DNA from: Candidatus Cloacimonadota bacterium
Lineage (GTDB): Bacteria; Cloacimonadota; Cloacimonadia; Cloacimonadales; TCS61
DNA: 14,208 bases
Assembly (NCBI GenBank): GCA_030592835.1
Contig: JAUVIJ010000024.1
Span: 1 to 14,208 of the forward strand
Direction of reading: 5' to 3'
Of the stretch, positions 1-8,012 are shown one piece after another. The notes beneath the pieces were generated by a model. The model worked only from the letters and a program-made list of their open reading frames with translations. It did no database searches and was not told where the DNA came from. Positions within the stretch are counted from its first letter, which is position 1. The number at the start of each line of letters is the position of its first letter. The translations under genes and the position numbers were made by a program.

Positions 1-2214
1 AGCGGGGATGAGCTTTTTTCTAATCATATGGCTGACGGTATCTACGAAAAACAGCTTGGTTCCATTGGAGACGTAATCCGTTACACTAAAGCCAAATTTT
101 ATTCTTCCTATTTAACTGGAATTGTTGGGATTGCTCTTACACATGGATGTGCACTGTTGGGTGATCCTATGATCCCTATCATCCTTCCTCAACCTGATAC
201 TTCTATTCATCTTAACGAGTATAATTTGAGTGTTGGTGATACTCTTCAGATCCATGCAGAAGTTGGTCCGGATATTGAAAGAGGAAAATTCATAATATAT
301 GATGAAAATGATGTTCAACTACCTCTCGATGAATATTATCCCCTAGAACTCCCGGTGATCAATGGTACTCTCTGGTCAACGGATTTCCAGATTTCACCCA
401 CCAGTGAACCAATATTTTCCAGATCTGTAAAAGTTTTTGCCTATGGGGATGAAATGGAAATAACAGGAATGACAGGATTTACTGTTGGTAAGACAGCGGT
501 CATTAATGTTGAAACAATTCCTGAAATCCCGACGGAAAATGATTCTGTTTATATCACTGCTGATTTTTTTGATGAACAGGGAATTGAAAGTATTATCTGT
601 ATATATACAAATTTATATCAAATTCCCATGGTTAACAATGAATTGCAGAATTATATTACTGAAACACCGATATCGCCACAGAATCCCGGTTCCCGGATAG
701 ATTTCCAGTTTCTTATAGTTGATGCCGAGGGAGATTCTGTCTATACTGAGGAATTTTTCTATGATGTTGTTGGACCCGACCTTTTTCTCCAGCAATTTGA
801 GCTTACGGAAATAAATCATGAACCTGTTATCAAACAGCATTTATCAAATATAGGAGCTTTGACATCTCCGGTAACAACCTTGAGATTATATCGATCTGAT
901 GTAATCCCGGAATTCATTACTGAAATCGATATTGCGCCTTTGCAATCACAAGAGTGGAGATGGGAATATATACCACTGCCTTTATTAAGAGGAGAATATC
1001 TATTTTATGCTGTTGTTAACCAGTATGGCAGTTCTTTTGGAGAACACTCGACCATAAATAATCAGGTCTATAGTGAAACCTATAATATAAATATGTTTCT
1101 AGTCGGATTGGAATACACCGTGAATTCAAGCCTGGAGGACAATCTAGTCTGTTATTTTCCTGCCGGTCTGTTTCCGGAAGAAACGATCGCCTTTATCAAT
1201 CAAAAAGAACAGTTGCAGGTATATAATCAACCTGATATCGAAATGATCCTGATGGCAGATACCACATATTCCAAACCTTATGAAATCGGGATCTACAATC
1301 AGGATTTGTATGCAGATAGTCTGGGACATTTTCCAGACGGCGAGCGAATTACGCTCGAGTTTAATTACAGCGCTCATGATTCTCTGACCCAGGATCTGGA
1401 AGCAGAAGGTAAATTCTTTATTTACCGTTGGGAACCGGATTATCAGAAATGGATATTACAGGGTAGTAATATGAACATTGATGATGATAAGATTATTTAT
1501 TTAAGTGACAGGGCTGGGATCTATTCCATTTTTTATAACCTGGATGAAATTCCTCCATCGATCGAGTTGAATATTGAGGATCAGGAATTCACGAATGGCA
1601 GCTACATATCAAAGAATGGTGTTCTTTCAATTTTATTGAGTGATGCTAATGGAATTGATGTTTTCAGCAACAGTATCTATCTCGAAATCGATGGCTATAT
1701 AATTGATCAGGAAGATCTGATACTTACTCTGCGGAATGGTAATCTTATCAATATTCCGGTCAAGTATGAACTGGGTCAATTGAACCTGGAAGATGGTGAG
1801 CATCATCTGAGCATTAGTTGCACTGACGTTAACGGGAATTTTTCCAGCAAAGATGTTGATTTTATGGTAAGTACCGATTTCGATATCATCAGATTATCGA
1901 ATTATCCCAATCCTGTAACCTCTCATACTATCGATCCGAATAATATTGGCAGGACCAGGTTTATCTATCTGCTTACCGATGATGCAGATGAAGTCTATCT
2001 GAAAGTTTACACAGTAAACGGCAGATTGGTAAAGACATTTAAAAATCTTTCTTCATCAGTTGGATATCACGAATTTCCCAGATCAATACTGGGCTGGAAT
2101 TGCAGGGATGAAAACGGAATTAGTCTGGCTAATGGAGTGTATTTCTATCGACTGATAGCTAAAAAAGGAAACAAGAAAATCGAAAAAACGCAAAAAATGG
2201 CAATCCTGAATTAA
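1..2214 (+). CDS. C25 (gingipain/PorU-like) peptidase, C-terminal part, 5' partial
   Basis: The reading frame is open from base 1, so the gene starts outside the window; the ATG at 28 is internal and about 737 residues are visible. Residues 1-58 look like the end of a C25 cysteine peptidase catalytic domain: an LG..I...K helix followed by a hydrophobic strand and LLGDP at 157-171. Next come beta-rich Ig-like segments, a CARDB-like stretch (about 772-1050) and an IPPSIEL domain (about 1549-1870) of the kind seen in PorU-type proteins. The tail (about 1897-2211) is a FlgD-like/type IX sorting domain: NYPNP, then LKVYTVNGRLVKTF, GWNCRDENG, LANGVYFYRL and a basic end. C25 proteins of this layout are exported surface proteases; PorU itself is the type IX signal peptidase/sortase. 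The catalytic His and Cys lie upstream and cannot be checked. The stop overlaps the PorV-family start (TAATG), and that neighbour favours a PorU-like role over a secreted cargo protease, though either is possible. Confidence 0.75.
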   Translation, partial: SGDELFSNHMADGIYEKQLGSIGDVIRYTKAKFYSSYLTGIVGIALTHGCALLGDPMIPIILPQPDTSIHLNEYNLSVGDTLQIHAEVGPDIERGKFIIYDENDVQLPLDEYYPLELPVINGTLWSTDFQISPTSEPIFSRSVKVFAYGDEMEITGMTGFTVGKTAVINVETIPEIPTENDSVYITADFFDEQGIESIICIYTNLYQIPMVNNELQNYITETPISPQNPGSRIDFQFLIVDAEGDSVYTEEFFYDVVGPDLFLQQFELTEINHEPVIKQHLSNIGALTSPVTTLRLYRSDVIPEFITEIDIAPLQSQEWRWEYIPLPLLRGEYLFYAVVNQYGSSFGEHSTINNQVYSETYNINMFLVGLEYTVNSSLEDNLVCYFPAGLFPEETIAFINQKEQLQVYNQPDIEMILMADTTYSKPYEIGIYNQDLYADSLGHFPDGERITLEFNYSAHDSLTQDLEAEGKFFIYRWEPDYQKWILQGSNMNIDDDKIIYLSDRAGIYSIFYNLDEIPPSIELNIEDQEFTNGSYISKNGVLSILLSDANGIDVFSNSIYLEIDGYIIDQEDLILTLRNGNLINIPVKYELGQLNLEDGEHHLSISCTDVNGNFSSKDVDFMVSTDFDIIRLSNYPNPVTSHTIDPNNIGRTRFIYLLTDDADEVYLKVYTVNGRLVKTFKNLSSSVGYHEFPRSILGWNCRDENGISLANGVYFYRLIAKKGNKKIEKTQKMAILN

Positions 2215-3236
2215 TGGAGAATATTTTGAAGAAATTTATTATTACCCTGATCTTTTTTACTTTCACATCCCTTTTTGCCGGCAGGTATGCCGGAGATTTC
2301 ATGGCAATTGGTGCAGGAGTGAAATCCCTGGCTCTGGGTGGAGCCTTTGTTGCATTAGCGGATGATGGTTCGGCAGTTTACTGGAATGCGTCGGGAATTG
2401 CTCAGATCAGAGATACAGAAGTGGATATAATGAGGGCTTTCCTGTATGATGGTCTGGCTTATTATGACAATATTACTTTCTGTCTACCTCTGCCTAACGG
2501 CGTTACCATAGCTCTGAACTGGACTAGATTAACGATTAATGATATTCCCATTTTCAAAGAAGAACATATTTATGGAACCAATGTTGATCAGAGATCGACG
2601 GATCTTGAATGGATCTTGAATGAGGCCGGAATTCCCGATGGTAAATTTACCAGCACAGATGATCTTTTTCAGTTGGCTTTTGCCAAACATATCCATCAGG
2701 ATTTTCACATGGGCTGGCTTTTCTTCGACCTTCCACTGGATATGTACTTTGGGGGAAATATTAAATACATAAAACGAAAAATTTATGAAAACCTGGGAGA
2801 CGGAGTTGGTTTCGATCTGTCATTTAAATTAAAGACATCATTGGGAGTACTCTTTGATTATTCCGAACTGGGAGATATTGCAATCGGGTTAAATCTTCAG
2901 GATGTTGCCGGAACCGTAATTACCTGGAACACTGAGTCCGATCACACCGATAAGATTCTCTTCAATACCAAACTTGGTTTTGCCTATGAACAACCATTAA
3001 AATTTATCAGATCTAGATTAACTCTGGCAATGGACATAGATTATGTTTATGAAACAGTACGTCATTTCGGAGCAGAAATCCAATATAAAGACATTATTGC
3101 TGTTAGATCCGGATATTACAATGAAAATATCTCAGCAGGAATGAGTGTAAAGATCTTTGATTTTACCCTGGACTATACATTTCTTACTAATGTGCTCGGG
3201 AATACAAACCGTATCGGATTGAGAATCAATCTTTAG
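2214..3236 (+). CDS. PorV/PorQ-family (UPF0164-like) outer-membrane beta-barrel protein
   Basis: The 340-residue protein begins with a clear signal peptide (basic Lys pair, then a hydrophobic stretch ending LFAG, probable cleavage near residue 22). The mature N-terminus carries the PorV-family signature: FMAIGAGVKSLALGGAFVA, then ADDGSAVYWNASGIAQI. The rest alternates hydrophobic and polar residues in barrel strands and closes with a strand ending IGLRINL. PorV is a FadL-like outer-membrane protein that in type IX secretion carries cargo from the translocon to the PorU sortase. The start ATG overlaps the preceding stop by one base and the end overlaps the next start by one base (TAGTG), so the three genes are probably translationally coupled. 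I cannot separate PorV from PorQ or other family members by reading alone; the adjacent C25 gene favours PorV. Confidence 0.8.
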   Translation: MENILKKFIITLIFFTFTSLFAGRYAGDFMAIGAGVKSLALGGAFVALADDGSAVYWNASGIAQIRDTEVDIMRAFLYDGLAYYDNITFCLPLPNGVTIALNWTRLTINDIPIFKEEHIYGTNVDQRSTDLEWILNEAGIPDGKFTSTDDLFQLAFAKHIHQDFHMGWLFFDLPLDMYFGGNIKYIKRKIYENLGDGVGFDLSFKLKTSLGVLFDYSELGDIAIGLNLQDVAGTVITWNTESDHTDKILFNTKLGFAYEQPLKFIRSRLTLAMDIDYVYETVRHFGAEIQYKDIIAVRSGYYNENISAGMSVKIFDFTLDYTFLTNVLGNTNRIGLRINL

Positions 3237-4072
3237 TGAGGATAAAAGTGGATTATAAATTGATTTTTCTGTACTTGGCAGCTATTCTGATCTTGGGATG
3301 CGCCGGTGATGATGATTTTAATCTTGATAAAATACCGCCTTTGAAACCTGATCTGTATCATCATCTGGGTGATACAGGTGATTATTTAAGTAGTCAGCCT
3401 GTAAATTACCACCAGGGTAGTGAGATCGAGTATAATGGTATCGATGCTATTCAGGGAGGGGAATGGATCCAGATCCAATGGGAACATCTGGTAGATTCTG
3501 ATCTTCTGGTTACCGAAATTTACCGGTTTAATCTGGAGGATTATGAGGAATATGAAGACTACTTGGGAAACGGAGGTGAAGAATACGATTTTGCCGCTAG
3601 AATAGCTGAATCGGAACCTGATGAAGATCGATTTGAAGATCATTCTCCGGGACTTCTCGGTTATACCTGGTTCTATTATCTGAAAGTTATAGATATAGCT
3701 GGGAACTGGACAAAATCTGATACAGTCTGTTATAAACTTACACTAAGACCGGAACTGATCTCCCCTCAGGGTCCTCTTGTAGATGAAATATACAACACCT
3801 ATTTTGAATGGCTACTGCCAAGTGATATTCCAGCTTCATATTCCCGCTTATTGATCTTCGATTCACTCTATAATCTGATCTGGCAATATACCCCCCTGGA
3901 TCTTGAAGATACAGTTGTTCTTTATGATGGTCCCGATGTTTCCGGTCAGGAGATTCGCTGGAGGGTCGAAGCTATTATTGGTAATATTCAGGATACTGAA
4001 CCCATTGAAGGGATTATTTATACAGTATTCTCAGGTTCGGAATCTAACGAGATCGAAATAATAGTACAATAG
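3236..4072 (+). CDS. Lipoprotein with fibronectin type III-like region, unknown function
   Basis: The 278-residue protein starts at a GTG that overlaps the previous stop (TAGTG); a second GTG at 3248 is a possible alternative. The N-terminus has a lipoprotein signal peptide ending ILGC, with Cys22 as the acylation site, then acidic residues (AGDDD). The body contains a FN3-like pattern: WIQIQWEHL near the start of one domain, and TWFYYLKVIDIAGNW near its end. A second beta domain begins with a P..L.SP.G motif, as in extracellular Ig/FN3 repeats. The protein is strongly acidic. I do not recognise a named family. Co-translation with the PorV-like gene suggests an outer-membrane or periplasmic partner of the C25/PorV pair, which is inference from context. 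Confidence 0.65.
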   Translation: MRIKVDYKLIFLYLAAILILGCAGDDDFNLDKIPPLKPDLYHHLGDTGDYLSSQPVNYHQGSEIEYNGIDAIQGGEWIQIQWEHLVDSDLLVTEIYRFNLEDYEEYEDYLGNGGEEYDFAARIAESEPDEDRFEDHSPGLLGYTWFYYLKVIDIAGNWTKSDTVCYKLTLRPELISPQGPLVDEIYNTYFEWLLPSDIPASYSRLLIFDSLYNLIWQYTPLDLEDTVVLYDGPDVSGQEIRWRVEAIIGNIQDTEPIEGIIYTVFSGSESNEIEIIVQ

Positions 4073-4077
4073 AAAGC

Positions 4078-4107
4078 TTGACTATAACTGAGGAAAGTAC
4101 TCATATT
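4078..4107 (+). promoter_or_regulatory. Possible sigma-70-type promoter before the polysaccharide export genes
   Basis: TTGACT at 4078-4083 matches the -35 consensus at five of six positions. CATATT at 4102-4107 matches the -10 consensus at four of six, with an 18-base spacer. The pair lies in the 58-base gap where the functional theme changes from surface secretion to polysaccharide export. It is a plausible but weak prediction by eye in AT-rich DNA. Confidence 0.35.
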
Positions 4108-4130
4108 GTAATTTTGTAAAGGAGCGGATA

Positions 4131-4610
4131 ATGAAAAAAACCGTTTTATTGTTTCTTTTTGTTCTTCTTTGCTCACTGCTTGTGAGTCAGGAAAGCACAA
4201 GCCAGGCGTTTAATACAGGTTCGATATATCTGTATTCCGGAACTTTAACCGGCTCGGAACAGCTAAAAATCAAAACTTATATCTGGGGTCAGGTAAGAAA
4301 CCCAGGATTATATATTATTCCTGATAATACTAATCTGCTCACCCTAATCTCTTCCGCCGGAGGACCCACGGAGAATGCAAAATTATCCAAGATAAGGATT
4401 ATCCGCCCTATAGCAGAAGGAGATAAAGTTATCTGGGTGAACCTAAAGAAGTATATCGATACCGGAGATGAAAACCTGATTCCTGTTCTGCAACCCGAAG
4501 ATACTGTGATCATTGCTGGAACAACTTTTTATGCTTTCTCGAAAGTTACTGACTGGCTTTCCAAACTCGTCATTGTATTAAGTGTATATAATTTATTTAG
4601 AACCATGTAA
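4131..4610 (+). CDS. Small exported SLBB-domain protein, polysaccharide export partner
   Basis: The 159-residue protein has a good Shine-Dalgarno (AAAGGAG at 4118-4124) and a signal sequence (MKKTVLLFLFVLLCSLLVS). There is no proper lipobox, because the residue before Cys14 is Leu. Residues about 47-130 form an SLBB domain: YIWGQVRNPGLYIIP, a LLTLISSAGGPTENA segment, and a strand near LQPEDTVII. Wza-type exporters normally carry a Poly_export domain before SLBB domains; that domain is absent. The C-terminal 20 residues (about 138-157) are a hydrophobic or amphipathic helix. In Wza the C-terminal helix forms the outer-membrane pore, so this one may insert in or associate with a membrane. The Wzc-like kinase follows 15 bases downstream, supporting a role in capsule or exopolysaccharide export. 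Confidence 0.75.
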   Translation: MKKTVLLFLFVLLCSLLVSQESTSQAFNTGSIYLYSGTLTGSEQLKIKTYIWGQVRNPGLYIIPDNTNLLTLISSAGGPTENAKLSKIRIIRPIAEGDKVIWVNLKKYIDTGDENLIPVLQPEDTVIIAGTTFYAFSKVTDWLSKLVIVLSVYNLFRTM

Positions 4611-4625
4611 AATACAGGTAACTTT

Positions 4626-6899
4626 ATGCAAAATGATTATTTAGAGAATGTTGAAGAACAGGAATTAAGATTAACGGATTATCTGCATACAATCAATCGC
4701 TATAAATGGCTTGTGATCCTGATTTTTCTTATCATTTTTATATCCAGTTTTATAATTACAGCCCGGGCACCCAGGATTTATAAAGCTACGGCAAGGGTAC
4801 TTGTCCAGGAAAAGGGTTCTACCGATCTATTGTTTACATCTTTCAGTAGTCGAGTTTCATCCATAAACAATAATATTCATATCCTCCGCAGCCGTCCGGT
4901 TATCAGGGTAGCTAAACAGATCCTGGAAAAACAGAAGAATTACGATCAGCTTCCCATTAAAAATTCCGGATCCCCGATCGATTATATCAAATCACGGATG
5001 TCAGTTGATACGGAAAGAGAAACGGATATCTTGATCATAAATTTTGAAAGTGAAAGTCAACTGGAAGCAAAGGAAGTCTCCAATGCCCTTGCCTTTGCCC
5101 TGATCCAGCAAGATACCGATTATGCTCGGATCGAGTTTCGCAATACAAAAGAATTCCTGGCAAATCAACTGGAGGAGGAAGATCGCCGATTGAGAGCATC
5201 GGAAGAGGATTTACGTCTATACAAACTTGAACATGGGATTTCATTACTGTCTGAAGAAACCCATCAATTGATCGAACAATCCTCACAGATTACCGCCCTG
5301 CTATCCGAAGCCGAGATTGAACTTGAAGTTACTACTAGCCATTTAAATTTTTTGCAATCTGAACTGTCTTATCAGGACACAATACTCAGAGATGTAGACG
5401 TGATCCTGACTTCTCCGTTATTGGAGAAACTGAAGAACGAGATTGTCGAAAATCAATCCCGCTATGTTAATCTTCTGACCAGACCGGAGTATTCCACTAA
5501 CCATCCGGAACTTGTGTCATTGAATAATACTATCGAAAGTGGGAAAGCAAAGCTAAATGATGAAATGCAGAGAATAATTTCAATGAAAGAGAGTTCTTCT
5601 GACCCTCTTAAATACCGCAGTTCTATCATCGAGAAAATCTCTGTTGCTAAAGTCCAGAAGAATATCTTCGAATCTAAGGTTGCTAGTTTAAGAGATGCAG
5701 TTTCGGATTACAATAAAAAAATGGCTATCCTTCCTGATACGGAAGTGGAACTGGCGAGATTACAGCGGAATAACAGTATCAACGAAAGAATTTTTACCAT
5801 GCTCAAGGAAAAGTATGCTGATGCCCAGATCGCCGAAAAATCTAAAGTTGGTAATATCAGAATAGTTGAAGAAGCCAGTCTACCTTATTTACCTATTAAA
5901 CCGAACAAGAAAATGAACTTGATCATTGCACTGGTATTGGGTATCGGACTGGGGATCGGTTCGGCCCTGCTCATCCATTCTCTCGATCCCAAAATTACGA
6001 CTTATGATGATGTTCGTCGTTATGTTGGACTACCCATACTGGGGTCGATTCCTCATATATCTATTTCTGATTCCGATATTGATGAGATCGAGCAGATGAT
6101 TAAAAAGGAAACAGGTTCTGAGAAAGAAAAATTACTTGATTTCCGGAAACAGATCGAAGCCCGGTTGATCACAAATTATGCTCCGAAGTCATCGGCATCA
6201 GAAGCATTCAGGATTTTAAGAACGAACATTCTTGCAAAAAAGAAAACAGATAAATCCATGGTTATCATTGTTACCAGTGCTGGTCCGAAAGAAGGTAAAA
6301 CCACGATTCATTCCAACCTGGCGATTGCTATAGCTCAACTGGGAGCGAAAGCGATCCTACTTGATCTTGACCTGAGAAGACCCATGGTCCACACTCTGTT
6401 CAATCTGGAAAAAGAATATGGTATAAGTGACTTTCTAATGGATGAGAATAGTGATGTTGAGAACTACATTAAAAAGACCTCTATATCTAGTTTGGATATA
6501 ATCACAAGTGGATATATTCCTCCCAATCCATCCGAATTATTGGCTTCGCCCAGAATGGATGATCTGATCGAACAATGTAGAGCGAAGTACGATTATATTC
6601 TGATGGACTCGCCACCTGTTATCGCTGTGACCGATACTATGGTACTTGCAAATAAAACTGATGCTATAATCCTGGTGGTCCGAATAAGAAAAGCGGATAA
6701 ATTGGTTATTAAAAGAGCCAGGGAGTTGATGGATAATATCAATATTCCAATAACAGGAGCTATTATAAACGGTATTCGTCCACAAAAGTATTACAGCAGT
6801 TACGAATACAATTATTACTACTATTACTATTATGGTAAACAGGAAAAAAAACCAAAGTTTTTCTCTAAATTCTTACGCAAAAATAAACCTTTATCTTGA
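4626..6899 (+). CDS. Wzz/BY-kinase fusion: polysaccharide co-polymerase with tyrosine autokinase (Wzc-like)
   Basis: The 757-residue inner-membrane protein has a Wzz-type N-terminus with TM1 at about 28-46, a long coiled-coil periplasmic region (about 150-400), and a GNVR-like segment ending in PYLPIKPNKK before TM2 (about 430-452). The cytoplasmic BY-kinase domain shows Walker A at 552-560 (AGPKEGKTT, Lys558), Walker A' at 577-585 (LLDLDLRRP, Asp580 and Asp582) and Walker B at 656-663 (DYILMDSP, Asp661). The tail has eleven tyrosines between 722 and 736, seven of them consecutive, which serve as autophosphorylation sites in this family. Such kinases control polymerisation and export of capsular or exopolysaccharide by cycling phosphorylation. 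A basic segment (KKPKFFSKFLRKNK) follows the tyrosines. The last 68 bases also encode the start of ispE in another frame. The upstream ribosome-binding site is weak (AGG at 4616-4618). Confidence 0.93.
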   Translation: MQNDYLENVEEQELRLTDYLHTINRYKWLVILIFLIIFISSFIITARAPRIYKATARVLVQEKGSTDLLFTSFSSRVSSINNNIHILRSRPVIRVAKQILEKQKNYDQLPIKNSGSPIDYIKSRMSVDTERETDILIINFESESQLEAKEVSNALAFALIQQDTDYARIEFRNTKEFLANQLEEEDRRLRASEEDLRLYKLEHGISLLSEETHQLIEQSSQITALLSEAEIELEVTTSHLNFLQSELSYQDTILRDVDVILTSPLLEKLKNEIVENQSRYVNLLTRPEYSTNHPELVSLNNTIESGKAKLNDEMQRIISMKESSSDPLKYRSSIIEKISVAKVQKNIFESKVASLRDAVSDYNKKMAILPDTEVELARLQRNNSINERIFTMLKEKYADAQIAEKSKVGNIRIVEEASLPYLPIKPNKKMNLIIALVLGIGLGIGSALLIHSLDPKITTYDDVRRYVGLPILGSIPHISISDSDIDEIEQMIKKETGSEKEKLLDFRKQIEARLITNYAPKSSASEAFRILRTNILAKKKTDKSMVIIVTSAGPKEGKTTIHSNLAIAIAQLGAKAILLDLDLRRPMVHTLFNLEKEYGISDFLMDENSDVENYIKKTSISSLDIITSGYIPPNPSELLASPRMDDLIEQCRAKYDYILMDSPPVIAVTDTMVLANKTDAIILVVRIRKADKLVIKRARELMDNINIPITGAIINGIRPQKYYSSYEYNYYYYYYYGKQEKKPKFFSKFLRKNKPLS

Positions 6900-7692
6900 T
6901 GTTCTGAAGCGGAGAGAAAACGGCTTTCATCAAATAAGGACTATTTTCTCGCAAATAGACCTTTATGATAGTATAAATTTTACTTTGACAAAAAGAAGTA
7001 CCATTCAGATTTTGACCAACTACGACTTTGTAACTACAGAAGATAATATAATTTACAAAGTTGCGTTCTTTCTAAAGCAAAAATATGGTGTGAGCTCAGG
7101 TGTAAGGATCGAACTGAATAAAAAAATACCTGTTGCGGCTGGATTGGGAGGAGGCAGCAGTAATGCGGCCCAGACAATTATTGGCTTGTCCCGGTTATGG
7201 AAACTGAACCTGTCGGAATCTGAAATGCATGATATAGCCGGAAAATTTGGAAGCGACATTAATTTTTTTCTATCAGGTGGAACGGCAACAGGCGAAAACA
7301 GAGGTGAATTGATCACGAAAATCGATGATCTGGAAATTAATAATATCCTTCTAGTTAATCCCCAATTTGGTATTTCAAGCCGTCAGGCTTATAAAGCAGT
7401 TGATATTGGATCATCAAGATCCAATAACTGGAAAAAAATACTAACTGATTTCAATATTAAATACTGTCAGAATGCTCTTCAAAAGGGAGTTTGTAACTTA
7501 TTTCCCGATTTAGGTAAGCTGATTGATCAGATAGGGGAAATGGGTGCCAGCAAGGTAATTCTTTCCGGGAGCGGTCCCACAATAATAGGTTTTTGTCATG
7601 ATAAAATTACAGCTAATCGTATAGCAGAATATTTTTCCGAAAAAGGTTACTGGAGTTATGTTACTAAAACCATGAAAAGGAGTACAAGATGA
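6832..7692 (+). CDS. ispE: 4-diphosphocytidyl-2-C-methyl-D-erythritol kinase (IspE)
   Basis: IspE phosphorylates CDP-methylerythritol with ATP in the MEP isoprenoid pathway. The 286 residues show all GHMP-kinase marks: AKINLYL at 16-22, ENGFH soon after, the glycine-rich ATP loop PVAAGLGGGSSNAA at 100-113, a catalytic-type Asp142 in GSDINFF, and motif 3 LSGSGPT at 244-250. Length is normal for the family. The only in-frame start before the AKINL motif is the ATG at 6832, which lies inside the kinase gene. It has no visible Shine-Dalgarno, so initiation probably depends on ribosomes translating the kinase. The stop overlaps the spoVG start (ATGA). Presence of ispE implies the organism uses the MEP route. 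Confidence 0.95.
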   Translation: MVNRKKNQSFSLNSYAKINLYLDVLKRRENGFHQIRTIFSQIDLYDSINFTLTKRSTIQILTNYDFVTTEDNIIYKVAFFLKQKYGVSSGVRIELNKKIPVAAGLGGGSSNAAQTIIGLSRLWKLNLSESEMHDIAGKFGSDINFFLSGGTATGENRGELITKIDDLEINNILLVNPQFGISSRQAYKAVDIGSSRSNNWKKILTDFNIKYCQNALQKGVCNLFPDLGKLIDQIGEMGASKVILSGSGPTIIGFCHDKITANRIAEYFSEKGYWSYVTKTMKRSTR

Positions 7693-8009
7693 ACATTACA
7701 GACGTCAAAGTATTTATCCGTGAAAGTAATCAACTGAAAGCTTTTGTTAATATCGTTATCGATGATGCGTTCATCATAAGGAATATCAAGGTTATCGAAG
7801 GAAATAATGGTCTTTTTGTTGCTATGCCAAGTAGGCGTGTCAGCTCGGGAGAGTATAGAGATATTGCCCACCCTATAAATACAGAAACCAGGAATATGGT
7901 TGAGAAAATCATAATTGACAAATACAAGGAAGTTCTACAGGAAGCATTGACTGTAGCTGAATCAGGCGAATCGATTAAAGAGGAAATAAAAGAAGAAGTT
8001 GAAAAATAG
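7689..8009 (+). CDS. spoVG: SpoVG family nucleic-acid-binding regulator
   Basis: The 106-residue protein starts MNITDVKVFIRE, followed by a KAFVNIVIDDAFIIRNIKVIEG strand pair and the highly conserved VAMPSRR and DIAHPI motifs of SpoVG. The usual family length is about 85-100; the extra residues form an acidic, Lys/Glu-rich tail. SpoVG is a small site-specific DNA- and RNA-binding protein, named from Bacillus sporulation but also found in non-sporulating bacteria, where it acts as a global regulator. Its target here is unknown. A good Shine-Dalgarno (AGGAG at 7678-7682) precedes the ATG, which overlaps the ispE stop. No other sporulation gene is visible, so the name should not be read as evidence of sporulation. 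Confidence 0.94.
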   Translation: MNITDVKVFIRESNQLKAFVNIVIDDAFIIRNIKVIEGNNGLFVAMPSRRVSSGEYRDIAHPINTETRNMVEKIIIDKYKEVLQEALTVAESGESIKEEIKEEVEK

Positions 8010-8012
8010 AAG

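Noticed and set aside
7689..8009. Sporulation function suggested by spoVG
   Set aside because: SpoVG is widespread in non-sporulating bacteria and nothing else in the window supports sporulation.
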